Shown here piece after piece: positions 25,867 to 34,956 of a stretch of DNA of 64,000 bases. How positions within the stretch are numbered: position 1 is the first letter of the stretch; every line of letters begins with the position of its first letter. Position numbers and translations under genes: made by a program. The notes below the pieces were generated by a model, which was given only the letters and a program-made list of their open reading frames with translations, had not been told where the DNA came from and ran no database searches. The DNA comes from an uncultured Afifella sp. (GTDB lineage Bacteria > Pseudomonadota > Alphaproteobacteria > Rhizobiales > Afifellaceae): positions 62,001-126,000 of the forward strand of contig CAMYKZ010000001.1 in assembly GCA_947259045.1 (NCBI GenBank), given 5' to 3'.

Positions 25867-25893
25867 AGGACCGGCATCGAAAATGCCGGTCCT
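25867..25893 (+). terminator. Hairpin after the semialdehyde dehydrogenase gene
   Basis: An 11-bp perfect stem (AGGACCGGCAT with ATGCCGGTCCT) around a 5-base loop starts 16 bases after the stop codon. There is no T-tract downstream on the plus strand, so it is a probable message-stabilising hairpin or weak terminator. The remaining 150 bases up to the next gene hold nothing else I can name. Confidence 0.55.
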
Positions 25894-26047
25894 GGCGGCG
25901 CTTTGGCGGCTGATGCTGATCCTGTGCTCCGCCCAGCCGGGCGCCGCTGGCGGGTCATGCCGGCAAACCGCGGATCTGTGTTCGATCAGATCAATGGAAT
26001 CTTCATGTTACGGCTTTAATCTCGGTCTGGTGTAACGGAGTATTCCA

Positions 26048-26818
26048 ATGGGCCTCGATGTCTATTCCGGGCCCCTTTGCCGCTATTATTCCGGCGACTG
26101 GGAAACGGAGAATGCCAGGAGCAACCGCGAAAGCGGATTGCAGTTCACAACGGTCAGGATGCAACCCTGGGCGTTCGAACGGCCCGCCGAAGCGCTTGAG
26201 GACATCGAAGACTGGCGGACCTCGCTGCACCACGAATGGCGGCCTGAACTGATCCGCGGCGAACTGGTCTGGGACGAAAGCGAACGCCTGCCCTATCTCA
26301 GCCACAAGATCGACTGGGAGGGCCTGCATTCGCTGATCTTCTTTCTCTGCTGCCTTCAGTCGCCGCAATTCGAGCGGCCGCGAACTCTGCCTGAAAATTT
26401 TGAAGATTCCGAGATCTACGAGGCTGCCTCCAGGGATTATGGCGAGAGCCTTCTGGCAGCCCTTGAGGCGCACGCCTATCTGCCGAGCGACGAATCGTTC
26501 CTGATGCCGGCGGAAGATCCGGTCGGCACGGAACTGTTCTTTTCCAGCACAGGCCGGCTGCGATCGACGCTGGACTGGATCAACGCGCAGGCCTGGAATG
26601 CCGACCGCGAGACGCTGAACGCCTGGCTCAGGGCCCAGTTGCCGGCAGCAACGGCAGCTATGATCGCCGAAGACGGTCATGTGAAAATCGTGCCGCCGGA
26701 AAGCGGCGTGCGCAATGACGACCGGCTTGAGCATGCGGCCCAATATGCCTATGCCGTGCTGAATCGTGTCCTGAGCTTCTCAGAAAAACACAAGGTTCCG
26801 ATCCGCTACGATTGGTGA
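26048..26818 (+). CDS. Unknown soluble protein, 256 residues
   Basis: Begins MGLDVYSGPLCRYYSGDW and is rich in Glu, Trp and Arg, with no signal peptide or transmembrane segment. Third-position GC is high, so it is well adapted to the genome. I do not recognise the family. The sequence pattern, a globular protein with many Trp residues and no catalytic motif I know, gives no function. It lies upstream of a SHOCT-domain protein gene, 80 bases apart, on the same strand. Confidence 0.72.
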   Translation: MGLDVYSGPLCRYYSGDWETENARSNRESGLQFTTVRMQPWAFERPAEALEDIEDWRTSLHHEWRPELIRGELVWDESERLPYLSHKIDWEGLHSLIFFLCCLQSPQFERPRTLPENFEDSEIYEAASRDYGESLLAALEAHAYLPSDESFLMPAEDPVGTELFFSSTGRLRSTLDWINAQAWNADRETLNAWLRAQLPAATAAMIAEDGHVKIVPPESGVRNDDRLEHAAQYAYAVLNRVLSFSEKHKVPIRYDW

Positions 26819-26898
26819 TTGACGCACGTCAACGTCAGGCGAAAGTCCCCTTTGTAAAGTGACAGGCAAGTACCTTCGATGAAAGGAAGGAGATTGTC

Positions 26899-27252
26899 AT
26901 GTTCGCAAGATTCAGCACCGCAATTGCCGGATGCGCGCTTTTGCTGTCGCCGGCAAGCGCCGTTGCCCAACAGATACAACAGACACCGGACTGGGCCTAC
27001 AATCATCATATGTGGGGCGGACCGATGTGGGGTGCAGGCATGATATTCGGCCCGCTTTTCATGCTGCTTCTGCTGGCACTGCTGATTGCCGCCGTCGTGA
27101 TGGCGGTGCGCTGGTTCAGCGGAACGGGCTATCCGAACTCTGTGCGTCATCGGGAAGACCCCGGTCCGGTCGACATCCTCAAGCAGCGCTTTGCGCGCGG
27201 CGACATCGACAAGGCTGATTATGAGGAACGCCTGAAAATGCTTCAGGGTTGA
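26899..27252 (+). CDS. SHOCT-domain membrane protein
   Basis: 117 residues: signal-like N-terminus (FARFSTAIAGCALLLSPASAVA), a Trp/His/Met-rich segment (WAYNHHMWGGPMWGAGM), one strong transmembrane helix (LFMLLLLALLIAAVVMAV) and a C-terminal SHOCT motif (ILKQRFARGDIDKADYEERL). SHOCT motifs are short oligomerisation helices at protein ends. The His/Met-rich stretch outside the membrane could bind copper or another metal, which is inference. GGAAGGAG precedes the ATG. Convergent with modC. Confidence 0.85.
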   Translation: MFARFSTAIAGCALLLSPASAVAQQIQQTPDWAYNHHMWGGPMWGAGMIFGPLFMLLLLALLIAAVVMAVRWFSGTGYPNSVRHREDPGPVDILKQRFARGDIDKADYEERLKMLQG

Positions 27253-27259
27253 TAGATAC

Positions 27260-28354
27260 CTATCGACCGATTTGCCGATCGACCGCCACCGCCTTGATCA
27301 GCGCATAGACCCGCCCGCCCGCCGCCAGGCCGAGTTCGTTGACGGATTTTCGCGTCAGACGCGCCCGGAGAAACGGCTCTGAGCCGGGCGTCTCTTCCAG
27401 GTTCATCAGGATTTCCGCAAACGGCCCGTCTTCTTCGGCGATCTGGCTGATCGTTGCGGCAAGGCAATTGCGAACCGATATCCGCGCCGGTGGCTCAAGC
27501 GCCAGCGCGACGTCCCTGGCGCGCACCCGCAGCCGGATAGAATCGCCTATGGCGGCGTCGATCAGCGGCACTTCGATTGTAACGCCGCCGACGGCAACCC
27601 GGCTCAGCCGGAAATCGTGATCATGGCTGTCAATTGTCCCGTGCAGCAACGTGCCTGCCTCATGACGGCCGGTTGCCGGCCCCAGATCGATACGCCCCAT
27701 AACGTCTTCCACCGGGCCGGAGGCAACAACATGCCCGTCCGACAGGACGACAAGGGCATCGGCCAGCCGCGCCACCTCGTCAAGCGCATGGCTGACATAA
27801 AGAACTGGTACGCCCGCTTCGTGCGCCAGCCGGTCGAGCCAGGGCAGGATTTCCGCCCGGCGGGCGCCGTCAAGCTGCGACAGGGGTTCGTCCATCAGCA
27901 GAATTTCGGGGTCGGCCAGCAACGCCCGGCCGATCGACACCCGCTGCGCCTCACCACCCGACAGGCTGTCCGGCGCGCGGTCCAGCAATTGCTCAAGACC
28001 CAGCAGGGCAATGATCGCATCCAGATCCTGACCTGCGGAGCGGCGCCCGGCCCAGCGGCCATAGGTCAGATTATGGCGCACGCTCAGATGCGGGAACAGC
28101 CGCGCCTCCTGGAAGACAACCGCCACCCGGCGCTGCCGCGCAGGCAGATCGGTGCCGCCGGCGGAATCAAACAATGTTCGCCCATCCAGCCTGATGTGCC
28201 CCTTATCCGGCCGCACCAGCCCGGCCACCATGGCAACCAATGTCGATTTCCCGGCGCCGGAGCGTCCAAACAAAGCCGTCACGCCGGAATCGGCCTGAAA
28301 CCCCGCCTGCAGCTGAAATCCGCCGAGGCTATGCTCGATGTCAACGTCAAGCAC
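27260..28354 (-). CDS. modC: Molybdate ABC transporter ATP-binding protein
   Basis: Drives molybdate import through ModB. Walker A is GRSGAGKST, signature LSGGEAQRVSIGRAL, Walker B ILLMDEPLSQLD, followed after residue 280 by a molybdate-binding TOBE/Mop domain. The 364-residue length is typical. The start is GTG at 28354, overlapping the modB stop by 8 bases (GTGCTTGA), so translation is coupled. It is last in the modABC operon. Confidence 0.95.
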   Translation of the reverse strand: MLDVDIEHSLGGFQLQAGFQADSGVTALFGRSGAGKSTLVAMVAGLVRPDKGHIRLDGRTLFDSAGGTDLPARQRRVAVVFQEARLFPHLSVRHNLTYGRWAGRRSAGQDLDAIIALLGLEQLLDRAPDSLSGGEAQRVSIGRALLADPEILLMDEPLSQLDGARRAEILPWLDRLAHEAGVPVLYVSHALDEVARLADALVVLSDGHVVASGPVEDVMGRIDLGPATGRHEAGTLLHGTIDSHDHDFRLSRVAVGGVTIEVPLIDAAIGDSIRLRVRARDVALALEPPARISVRNCLAATISQIAEEDGPFAEILMNLEETPGSEPFLRARLTRKSVNELGLAAGGRVYALIKAVAVDRQIGR

Positions 28355-29042
28355 GATTGCGGCCTCGCATCCTGATCATCCGGCCCAGCGGCAACTCCGC
28401 CATGCCGATCGCAACAACGCCGACAGCCAGGGAAAGCAGCGTCAGGCCGAGCGCCAGTTGATCGCCGTCCGGGCGCTGCAAGGCGGTATGGACGGCCAGC
28501 GCCAGCGTTCGCGTTTCACCGGGAATATTGGCCGCGAATGTAATCGTCGCGCCGAACTCGCCAAGCGCCTTGGCAAATCCGAGCACGGCGCCGGCAAGTA
28601 TACCCGGCAACGCCAGCGGCAGTGTCACTGTCGCGAAGATGACCGGACCGGATGCGCCAAGCGTTTCAGCGGCGCGCTCCAGCCGCTGGTCGATATTCTG
28701 AAACGACAGCATGATCGGCCTGAGCAGCAGCGGAAACGCCATCACGCCGGCAGCAAGCGCCGCACCGGTCCAGCGAAACGCCAGTTGAAGCCCGAAGGTC
28801 TTTTCCAGAAACCCGCCAACAACGCTGTTCGGACCAAATGTCTGCAGCAGCAGAAAGCCGGTGACGACCGGCGGCAGAACCAACGGGAGATAGACCAGAA
28901 CCTGAAGCAGGCTGCGGCCCGGGAATGACCAGCGTGCCAGTGCGTAACCCGCAAACACCGCCAGCGGCAAGGCGACCACGATCGCTGCGAGGGCGACCTT
29001 CAGCGACAGCAGCAGCGCATCTGTGGCCTCAGGGCCTAACAT
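28347..29042 (-). CDS. modB: Molybdate ABC transporter permease
   Basis: 231-residue inner-membrane permease with about five to six helices and the cytoplasmic EAA loop ERAAETLGASGPVIF that docks on ModC. The ATG of MLGPEATDALLLSLK lies inside the last codons of modA; a longer open frame to 29078 would overlap modA further without family support. Order modA-modB-modC is canonical. Confidence 0.95.
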   Translation of the reverse strand: MLGPEATDALLLSLKVALAAIVVALPLAVFAGYALARWSFPGRSLLQVLVYLPLVLPPVVTGFLLLQTFGPNSVVGGFLEKTFGLQLAFRWTGAALAAGVMAFPLLLRPIMLSFQNIDQRLERAAETLGASGPVIFATVTLPLALPGILAGAVLGFAKALGEFGATITFAANIPGETRTLALAVHTALQRPDGDQLALGLTLLSLAVGVVAIGMAELPLGRMIRMRGRNRA

Positions 29043-29809
29043 GCCCGGCCCTGCGGCAAGCGAAAAGCGTGCGAGCAAAAAATGCGCGTGCCGGCCGGAC
29101 CGTTGAGAAAACGGATAAATTGCTGCGCTTCAGGCCGGTTGCCCAGCGGCAAGGCGACATAACGCACAGGCGGGTCCGGATCAGCGAGCTGTCCGACAAT
29201 ACGCACTGTTCCGGCTGCGGCATCGGTTGCATAGACAATGCCGAAGTCCGTCTGTCCGGTCTCGACATATCTGAGAGCGCTTCGAACATTGGCCGCCGGC
29301 ACGATCCGCCCGGCGATTTGCCGCCAGCGTCCATCTGCTTCCAGCACCTGCCTCGCATAGCGGCCCGCCGGCACGTGGTCCGGGTCGGCAATCGCAATCC
29401 GCGAAGAATTGGCCCGATCGAAAACGTCTGGCAGACTGTCTGCCGCCGTGGAATTCAAAACGGCGACGACCACCAGCCCATTTCCGGCAAAGACCTGAAT
29501 ATCGCCGGGTTTTCCGAAATTCCGGCCAACCAGCCAATCGACCCATTCCATATCGGCAGAGAGAAAGACATCAGCCGGAGCCCCGGCCGCGATCTGCCTG
29601 GCCAGGGTCGATGTCGCAGCCGGGACAATCGTCAGCGAAATTCCGGTTTCGACTTCGAAAACGCCGGCAATTTCCGTCACCACATCCGCCAGGCTTGCTG
29701 CGACAAACAGGTTGAGACTGGGCTTTGCAAATGACGCCGCCGAGACCAGCAAACCGGCTGTAAGAAACAGCGCGGCAAGGCACAAGCGGATCCGATAAAG
29801 TCTCTCCAT
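29036..29809 (-). CDS. modA: Molybdate-binding periplasmic protein
   Basis: 257-residue substrate-binding protein with signal peptide (LCLAALFLTAGLLVSAASFA). Ligand-binding landmarks are LNLFVAASLADVV near the mature start, IVPAATSTLARQI and DVFLSADMEWVD. First gene of modABC. I looked for a ModE-type palindrome in the 85 bases upstream and found no convincing one. Confidence 0.94.
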   Translation of the reverse strand: MERLYRIRLCLAALFLTAGLLVSAASFAKPSLNLFVAASLADVVTEIAGVFEVETGISLTIVPAATSTLARQIAAGAPADVFLSADMEWVDWLVGRNFGKPGDIQVFAGNGLVVVAVLNSTAADSLPDVFDRANSSRIAIADPDHVPAGRYARQVLEADGRWRQIAGRIVPAANVRSALRYVETGQTDFGIVYATDAAAGTVRIVGQLADPDPPVRYVALPLGNRPEAQQFIRFLNGPAGTRIFCSHAFRLPQGRAC

Positions 29810-29894
29810 GACGCATCGATAGCGTGAAGGACAGCAAACGCAAGACGATTCAACCTTGTCGTTCGCCAGGCGCGGCGGGATGGATCAGTTCAGG

Positions 29895-32288
29895 TCAGGA
29901 GGCTTTCAAGACGGACTTGTCTGCGTCACCCAGATGGGTGGTGATGGTTTCCTGCAACTTGCTCACGGAAATCGGCTTGGGCACATAATCATCCATGCCG
30001 GCATTGATGCACATTTCCCGGTCACCCTTGAGAGCATGGGCCGTCAGGCCGACGATCGGAACGCGCTTTCCGGTTTTTTCTTCAAGCCCCCGGATCGTCT
30101 GCGTTGCAACAAGACCATTCATCTCCGGCATCGAAACGTCCATCAGGACCAGATCCGGATCAAGTTCACGGTACCGTTCGACTGCCAGCTTGCCGTTTTC
30201 CACAATGGTATAGGAGTGTCCGACTTCGGTGAGGATCTGCTCCAGCACGATCTGGTTGACCTCATTGTCTTCCGCCACCAGGATCATCACCCCCGTTTTG
30301 CCGCGTTTGACGCCGCCGCCAACGCGGGCCATGGCCCTCAGTTCGCTGTTGCCCATCGTTCCGCTGGACGCCGGCGCGGGCCCGTCGATGAACAGGTCAT
30401 CATCGTCAAGCCCGGCTCCAACACTTTGGTTACCTTTGTGAATTGCCGACTGCATCACCGAAACGACCATCTCCAGGAGCCGCGAAGCGCGGGCCGGTTT
30501 CACCAGATGACCCTGTATGTCCAGCCGGTTGAAAGTCTTGCCGTCTGCCGCGTTTTCAACGGACGTCAGCATGATAATCGGTGTGCCGTCGATGGTCGCA
30601 TCGTCACGGATCGCATTGACAACTTCGATCCCGTCCATGCGCGGCATATGATAATCGAGCACCAGAAGGTCGACATTTCGGCCCATTTCGGCAGCCGCCC
30701 GCAAAACGGCAAGGCCTTCAGGGCCGGATGCCGCGGCAGCCGCATCAAACCCCCAGGATCCGGCCTGCTCAAGCAGGATCGAGCGGTTGACTTCGTTGTC
30801 ATCGATAATGAGCACACGGCTTCCGGAAACATCGACCGGGACCGGTTTCCTCATCATGGCGTCGCCGTGCACCGGCAGAGGCAGGGTGAACCAGAATGAA
30901 GATCCTTCGCCCAGGGTGCTCTCGACGCCGATCTCACCGCCCATCTTGTCGACCAGCATCTTGGAAATCGTCAGGCCAAGGCCTGTGCCCTCATGTTTGC
31001 GGGTCGAAGATCCGTCGACCTGACTGAACTTTTCGAAAATCTGATTGACCTGTTCCGTCCGGATGCCGATGCCGGTATCCTCGATCCTGATCTGCAGCGC
31101 CGCCTTGCCGTCCGAAATCGCACCGGAGACATCGACGAGGACGTGACCATGTTCAGTGAATTTCACTGCGTTGCCGACAAGATTGGTAACAATCTGACGG
31201 ATACGGCCAATATCGCCGACATACATTTCCGGCAGGTCCGGCTGAATTCGAACCGCCATTTCAAGATCCTTTTCGTCGACCTTTGCCGACATCAGGGTCA
31301 CCACGTCTTCAACCGCTTCCGCCAGTTTGAACGGCATCGGATCCAGTTCCAGCTGACCTGAATCGATCTTGGAGAAATCCAGAATGTCGTTGATGATCGT
31401 CACCAATGCATGACCGGACTTGACGATGATGTCGGTAAACATCCTCTGTTTGGAATCAAGATCCGTCTTGGCGAGAAGTTCCGCCATACCCATCACACCG
31501 TTCATCGGGGTACGGATTTCATGGCTCATATTGGCCAGGAATTCCGATTTGGCGCGTTCGGCAATTTCGGCCTGGTTGCGTGCTGCTTCGGCTTGTTCGG
31601 TTGCTTCCAGAAGACCGGCAGCTGCCGCCTTGCGGCGGTTGATATCGCGTTGCAGGTAACTGCCGGCCATAGCCGTCAGTATCAGGATAAACAAACCAGC
31701 CAAAGCCGCATGCCGCTGCATTTTTCCAATAGCGGCGCCGACAGGCGCATCAACCGAAAAGGCACCCATGACATCGTTCAAAGCCCACTGCGGACTGTCG
31801 CTCTGGATTGCATTGTGGCAGTCGACGCAACTCTGTTTGCTCGCAAGCGAGGGATAGACGGTTCGCAGAACCGGTTCGGCGCCGTTGATGAACCGGGAAA
31901 CAGGCTCCGGTTTGCCGGCTGCCGCCGCAAAGCCGCGGATGATGGCGGCCATCCCGTCGTCAATCGGTTCGGTCTTGATCGAACGGCCCGGAAACCCGAC
32001 CATCGCGACACGAATGGCCTCCTGATCAGGTGCAGTCTGGTTGAATGCGGCGATCCCATGGGCACGGAACGTCGCCGGAACCGGCGCATCATTGTCCAGC
32101 GACGAAGACCGTATGCCGGAATAGGTGCCGACGAAGGCCGATGTCAGGCGCAATATATTTGCTTTTTCCCGCGCCTTGCCTTCAACCAGGGTCGACCAGC
32201 TGAGATAATAATAAGTGCCGGTAACTGCACCACCAAGCAACAGCCCGATCAACAATGACATGGCGAAATGGGTAACGCCGTTTTTCAT
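29895..32288 (-). CDS. Hybrid histidine kinase with periplasmic c-type haem domain
   Basis: 797 residues. Order: transmembrane helix (about 8-30), periplasmic Tll0287/DUF3365-like domain (about 35-190) with a c-type haem-attachment motif CVDCH at 154-158, second helix (195-212), HisKA with His256 in [13 protein letters not shown], HATPase with N and G boxes ([23 protein letters not shown]), receiver 1 (DDNEVNR, Asp545) and receiver 2 (EDNEVNQ, Asp717). It probably senses redox state or a haem ligand outside the cytoplasm and passes phosphate through the receivers. No Hpt domain is present, so the final partner is elsewhere. A free receiver gene resembling receiver 2 lies upstream. Confidence 0.92.
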   Translation of the reverse strand: MKNGVTHFAMSLLIGLLLGGAVTGTYYYLSWSTLVEGKAREKANILRLTSAFVGTYSGIRSSSLDNDAPVPATFRAHGIAAFNQTAPDQEAIRVAMVGFPGRSIKTEPIDDGMAAIIRGFAAAAGKPEPVSRFINGAEPVLRTVYPSLASKQSCVDCHNAIQSDSPQWALNDVMGAFSVDAPVGAAIGKMQRHAALAGLFILILTAMAGSYLQRDINRRKAAAAGLLEATEQAEAARNQAEIAERAKSEFLANMSHEIRTPMNGVMGMAELLAKTDLDSKQRMFTDIIVKSGHALVTIINDILDFSKIDSGQLELDPMPFKLAEAVEDVVTLMSAKVDEKDLEMAVRIQPDLPEMYVGDIGRIRQIVTNLVGNAVKFTEHGHVLVDVSGAISDGKAALQIRIEDTGIGIRTEQVNQIFEKFSQVDGSSTRKHEGTGLGLTISKMLVDKMGGEIGVESTLGEGSSFWFTLPLPVHGDAMMRKPVPVDVSGSRVLIIDDNEVNRSILLEQAGSWGFDAAAAASGPEGLAVLRAAAEMGRNVDLLVLDYHMPRMDGIEVVNAIRDDATIDGTPIIMLTSVENAADGKTFNRLDIQGHLVKPARASRLLEMVVSVMQSAIHKGNQSVGAGLDDDDLFIDGPAPASSGTMGNSELRAMARVGGGVKRGKTGVMILVAEDNEVNQIVLEQILTEVGHSYTIVENGKLAVERYRELDPDLVLMDVSMPEMNGLVATQTIRGLEEKTGKRVPIVGLTAHALKGDREMCINAGMDDYVPKPISVSKLQETITTHLGDADKSVLKAS

Positions 32289-32385
32289 GAACCTGGTCCC
32301 GCAACAGATAACTCAATGGGAAATATCGCAGATTTCGCTTAAAATTGGTTTAAACGGCACCAATCGAAATCGTACAATAGACAAC

Positions 32386-32409
32386 AAAAAGGCCGCAAAA
32401 GATGCGGCC
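32386..32409 (-). terminator. Intrinsic terminator after the free receiver gene
   Basis: On the minus strand a 7-bp stem (GGCCGCA with TGCGGCC) and 5-base loop are followed by TTTTTGTTG. It lies about 30 bases after the receiver gene stop and separates its transcript from the hybrid kinase gene. Confidence 0.85.
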
Positions 32410-32439
32410 ATTCTGAACGATAATCCGGTTGCTCCTGCC

Positions 32440-32832
32440 CTACCCTGCAGCTATGACCGCATTCCCGGAGTTTTTCAGCCATTCGCCGACTTTCGCAATC
32501 AGCGCGTCCGGGCTGATGGGTTTGGACATGTAATCGTCCATCCCTGCCTTCATGCAGACTTCGCGATCGCCTTTGAGGGCGTGGGCCGTCAATCCGATAA
32601 TCGGCACCCGGTCGCCGGATGCGACTTCCAGCGCCCGGATCGCTTCGGTCGCTTCGAGACCGTTCATCACCGGCATCGACACGTCCATCAATATCAGGTC
32701 CGGCCGTTGCTCCTTGTAGGCGTCCACGGCCACCTGGCCATTGTCGACGATCTTGTAGTCCTGACCCGCCTCGAGGAGGATCTGTTCAACCACGATCTGG
32801 TTTACTTCATTGTCTTCCGCCACCAGAATCAT
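32440..32832 (-). CDS. Stand-alone CheY-like response regulator
   Basis: 130 residues comprising one receiver domain only: acidic pair in VAEDNEVNQ, phospho-acceptor Asp50 in LILMDVSMP, the Thr in GLTAHAL and the Lys in SKPIS. It is very similar along its length to receiver 2 of the adjacent hybrid kinase, so they arose by duplication. Without an output domain it may be a phosphate shuttle, a sink, or a binder of other proteins. It has its own terminator and is not in one transcript with the kinase. The ATG overlaps an upstream TGA, with AAAGGA ahead. Confidence 0.9.
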   Translation of the reverse strand: MILVAEDNEVNQIVVEQILLEAGQDYKIVDNGQVAVDAYKEQRPDLILMDVSMPVMNGLEATEAIRALEVASGDRVPIIGLTAHALKGDREVCMKAGMDDYMSKPISPDALIAKVGEWLKNSGNAVIAAG

Positions 32833-32997
32833 CAGGCCTGTCCTTTCACGCTCAAAAACAAAAATCCCGGCCCGCCATGATATCGGCGGTTATCGCTCCA
32901 GAATTCGTATCCAATTCTCTTCAAATCTTACTAGCAGTTTCGGCTTAAGGATTGCTTGCCAACTTCGTTAAACACTGCAGCATCCCTCGATTATTCA

Positions 32998-34602
32998 TTA
33001 GTTGACCGCAAATTCCTGCTCTTCGGAACGGGCCGACGCCCAGACCAGCTTGTTGGCGTGCGCGGCCGGCATCGGGCGACCGAACAGGTAGCCCTGCCCG
33101 GCTCCGCAGCCGTGGCTGATCAGCCGCGATGCCTGCTGGCGCTCCTCGATACCTTCAGCAACGACCTTCAGCTCAAGACCGGCGCAAAGCTCCAGAACCG
33201 CCTTGATGATGTGATAAGATTGCTTCTCGGTTTCAATGCCCGATACGAACGACCGGTCAATCTTGATCTTGTCCAGCGGCAATTCGCGCAGATACCCCAG
33301 GCTGGAATGGCCGGTACCGAAATCGTCGAGTGCTATACCGACACCCGATGAGCGGAATGTGCGTATCACATCTTTCGCGGTTTCGACGTCGCCAAGCAGG
33401 GCCGTCTCGGTAATTTCGATTTCAAGCCGCCGCGGGTCGAGTCCCGCCTTCGACATGGCGCTCATCATCTTAAGGCCCGTGCCAACATCGGCCAGCTGAA
33501 CTGTCGACAGATTGAACGACAGGAAACTGTCTTTCGGCCATTTGGCTGCCTCAGCCGCGGCCGCTTCGAAAAGCAGATCGGTCAGGTCTCCGATCAGGCC
33601 CCGTTCCTCGGCAATGGCGATGAACTTTGTCGGCGGAACGGATCCCAGTTCAGGATCGGTCCAGCGGGCAAGGGCCTCAAAGCCAAGGATTTTTCCGGTC
33701 ATCAGATCGACAATCGGCTGGTAATGCGGCTCGATGGATTTCTCCGCGATCGCCTTGCGCAATGCCTGTTCGACAACGGCCTGTTCGCGCATCTTGTCTT
33801 CCAGCTTGCGCGAGTAAATCGAAACCTTGCCCCGCCCGGCGCGCTTGGATTCATAAAGCGCGGTATCGGCCCGATGCAGCAGATCCTCGGCGTTTTCGCC
33901 GGCATTGGGAAACACCGCAAAGCCGAACGATGCGCTGAGCCGGGCCTTGCGCACATCGAGGTCGTAAGGCGCACAAAGCACTTCCGACAGCACATCACCC
34001 AGCGTGTTTGCTTCTTCCTCAGTGGCAATACCCGGACAGATCAGGCCGAATTCGTCACCACCGAAGCGGGAAACGAAACCCTTGTCGCTGATTGCGCCTT
34101 CAAGACGCAATGCAACCTGGCGCAGAATATCGTCGCCGGCAGCATGGCCATAAAAATCATTGATCGGCTTGAAACCATCAAGATCAAGAAAAGCGATGGC
34201 AAAAGGACGCCGTGACACCAGACGCTCTTCAAGCAGGGCATCGAGCTTGTGCTCAAACTTCCGGCGGTTCGGAAGACCGGTCATTTCATCGGTAAAAGCC
34301 AGACGCTCGTTCTGATCGTCGATCTCGCGCGTCAACTTCATCTTGGCCAGAACGCCGCTGAGATATGCGTTTTGAAAAAAGATCACGCATGCCAGCGCCA
34401 GCACCGCCACAAGTACCAGTAAACCGGAATTGAAAACCGAACCCAGTGTGCCGAAATAAGATCCGTCCGATGAAAATCGGATGAAATCAAACTCCGTGCC
34501 GGCAAAAATCAATATATGGAGCGCAAGCGCCGCCACGGCGACGCCTGTCATTATCTTTGCGCGATAGTCGGAAATCGCGAGAAATCGACTCTTTGCAGCC
34601 AT
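32998..34602 (-). CDS. Membrane GGDEF-EAL protein (c-di-GMP turnover)
   Basis: 534 residues with two N-terminal transmembrane helices, a GGDEF domain (RFGGDEFG, GGDEF at about 181-185) and an EAL domain (FEALARW, ALDDFGTGHSSL, VVAEGIE). Both catalytic signatures are intact, so it could make and degrade c-di-GMP. The RxxD product-inhibition site before GGDEF is not present. The start MAAKSRFL (ATG) is preferred over a TTG four codons earlier. It lies directly upstream of the receiver and haem-kinase genes on the same strand, which suggests, but does not prove, a common pathway. Confidence 0.92.
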   Translation of the reverse strand: MAAKSRFLAISDYRAKIMTGVAVAALALHILIFAGTEFDFIRFSSDGSYFGTLGSVFNSGLLVLVAVLALACVIFFQNAYLSGVLAKMKLTREIDDQNERLAFTDEMTGLPNRRKFEHKLDALLEERLVSRRPFAIAFLDLDGFKPINDFYGHAAGDDILRQVALRLEGAISDKGFVSRFGGDEFGLICPGIATEEEANTLGDVLSEVLCAPYDLDVRKARLSASFGFAVFPNAGENAEDLLHRADTALYESKRAGRGKVSIYSRKLEDKMREQAVVEQALRKAIAEKSIEPHYQPIVDLMTGKILGFEALARWTDPELGSVPPTKFIAIAEERGLIGDLTDLLFEAAAAEAAKWPKDSFLSFNLSTVQLADVGTGLKMMSAMSKAGLDPRRLEIEITETALLGDVETAKDVIRTFRSSGVGIALDDFGTGHSSLGYLRELPLDKIKIDRSFVSGIETEKQSYHIIKAVLELCAGLELKVVAEGIEERQQASRLISHGCGAGQGYLFGRPMPAAHANKLVWASARSEEQEFAVN

Positions 34603-34614
34603 TATTAAAGCCAA

Positions 34615-34956
34615 ACCCCAAAACGTTCCGCAGACCTTGGCAGACGCTGGTTTCCGTTCCCTTAAAACACTTGTCCGAAATGGCGCTCGATATATCCAAT
34701 GAAATTAAAAATCGTGGAAAACAAAAGATTACAGCGTTTTGATTAGCGTATATACTTCAGTGAGTTACGCTCCATGACCCAGAGCCTTCGGAGCACGGAT
34801 CCGGTGAATTCCAGCAACTGGCATCCTCGCGCTTTTGCCTTAGAGAGTGCGGTCATGGCTAACAGATTGTTACCAAACTGACATTTATGCCGCCACGCGG
34901 TTGATCACGAATATTTCGCTTCTCACCGCAAACGCCGAAACGGTATAGGCTGGACA
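34615..34956. other. Intergenic region, 342 bases
   Basis: AT-rich divergent promoter region between the GGDEF-EAL gene and the MFS transporter gene. I see no gene, riboswitch-like structure or clear repeat. The A/T-rich stretch around 34680-34760 is the likely place for promoters of one or both genes. Confidence 0.5.

Noticed and set aside
29810-29894. ModE-type operator upstream of modA
   Set aside because: A short near-palindrome around ACGCATCGATAGCGT is asymmetric and lacks the TATA-rich halves of known ModE sites.
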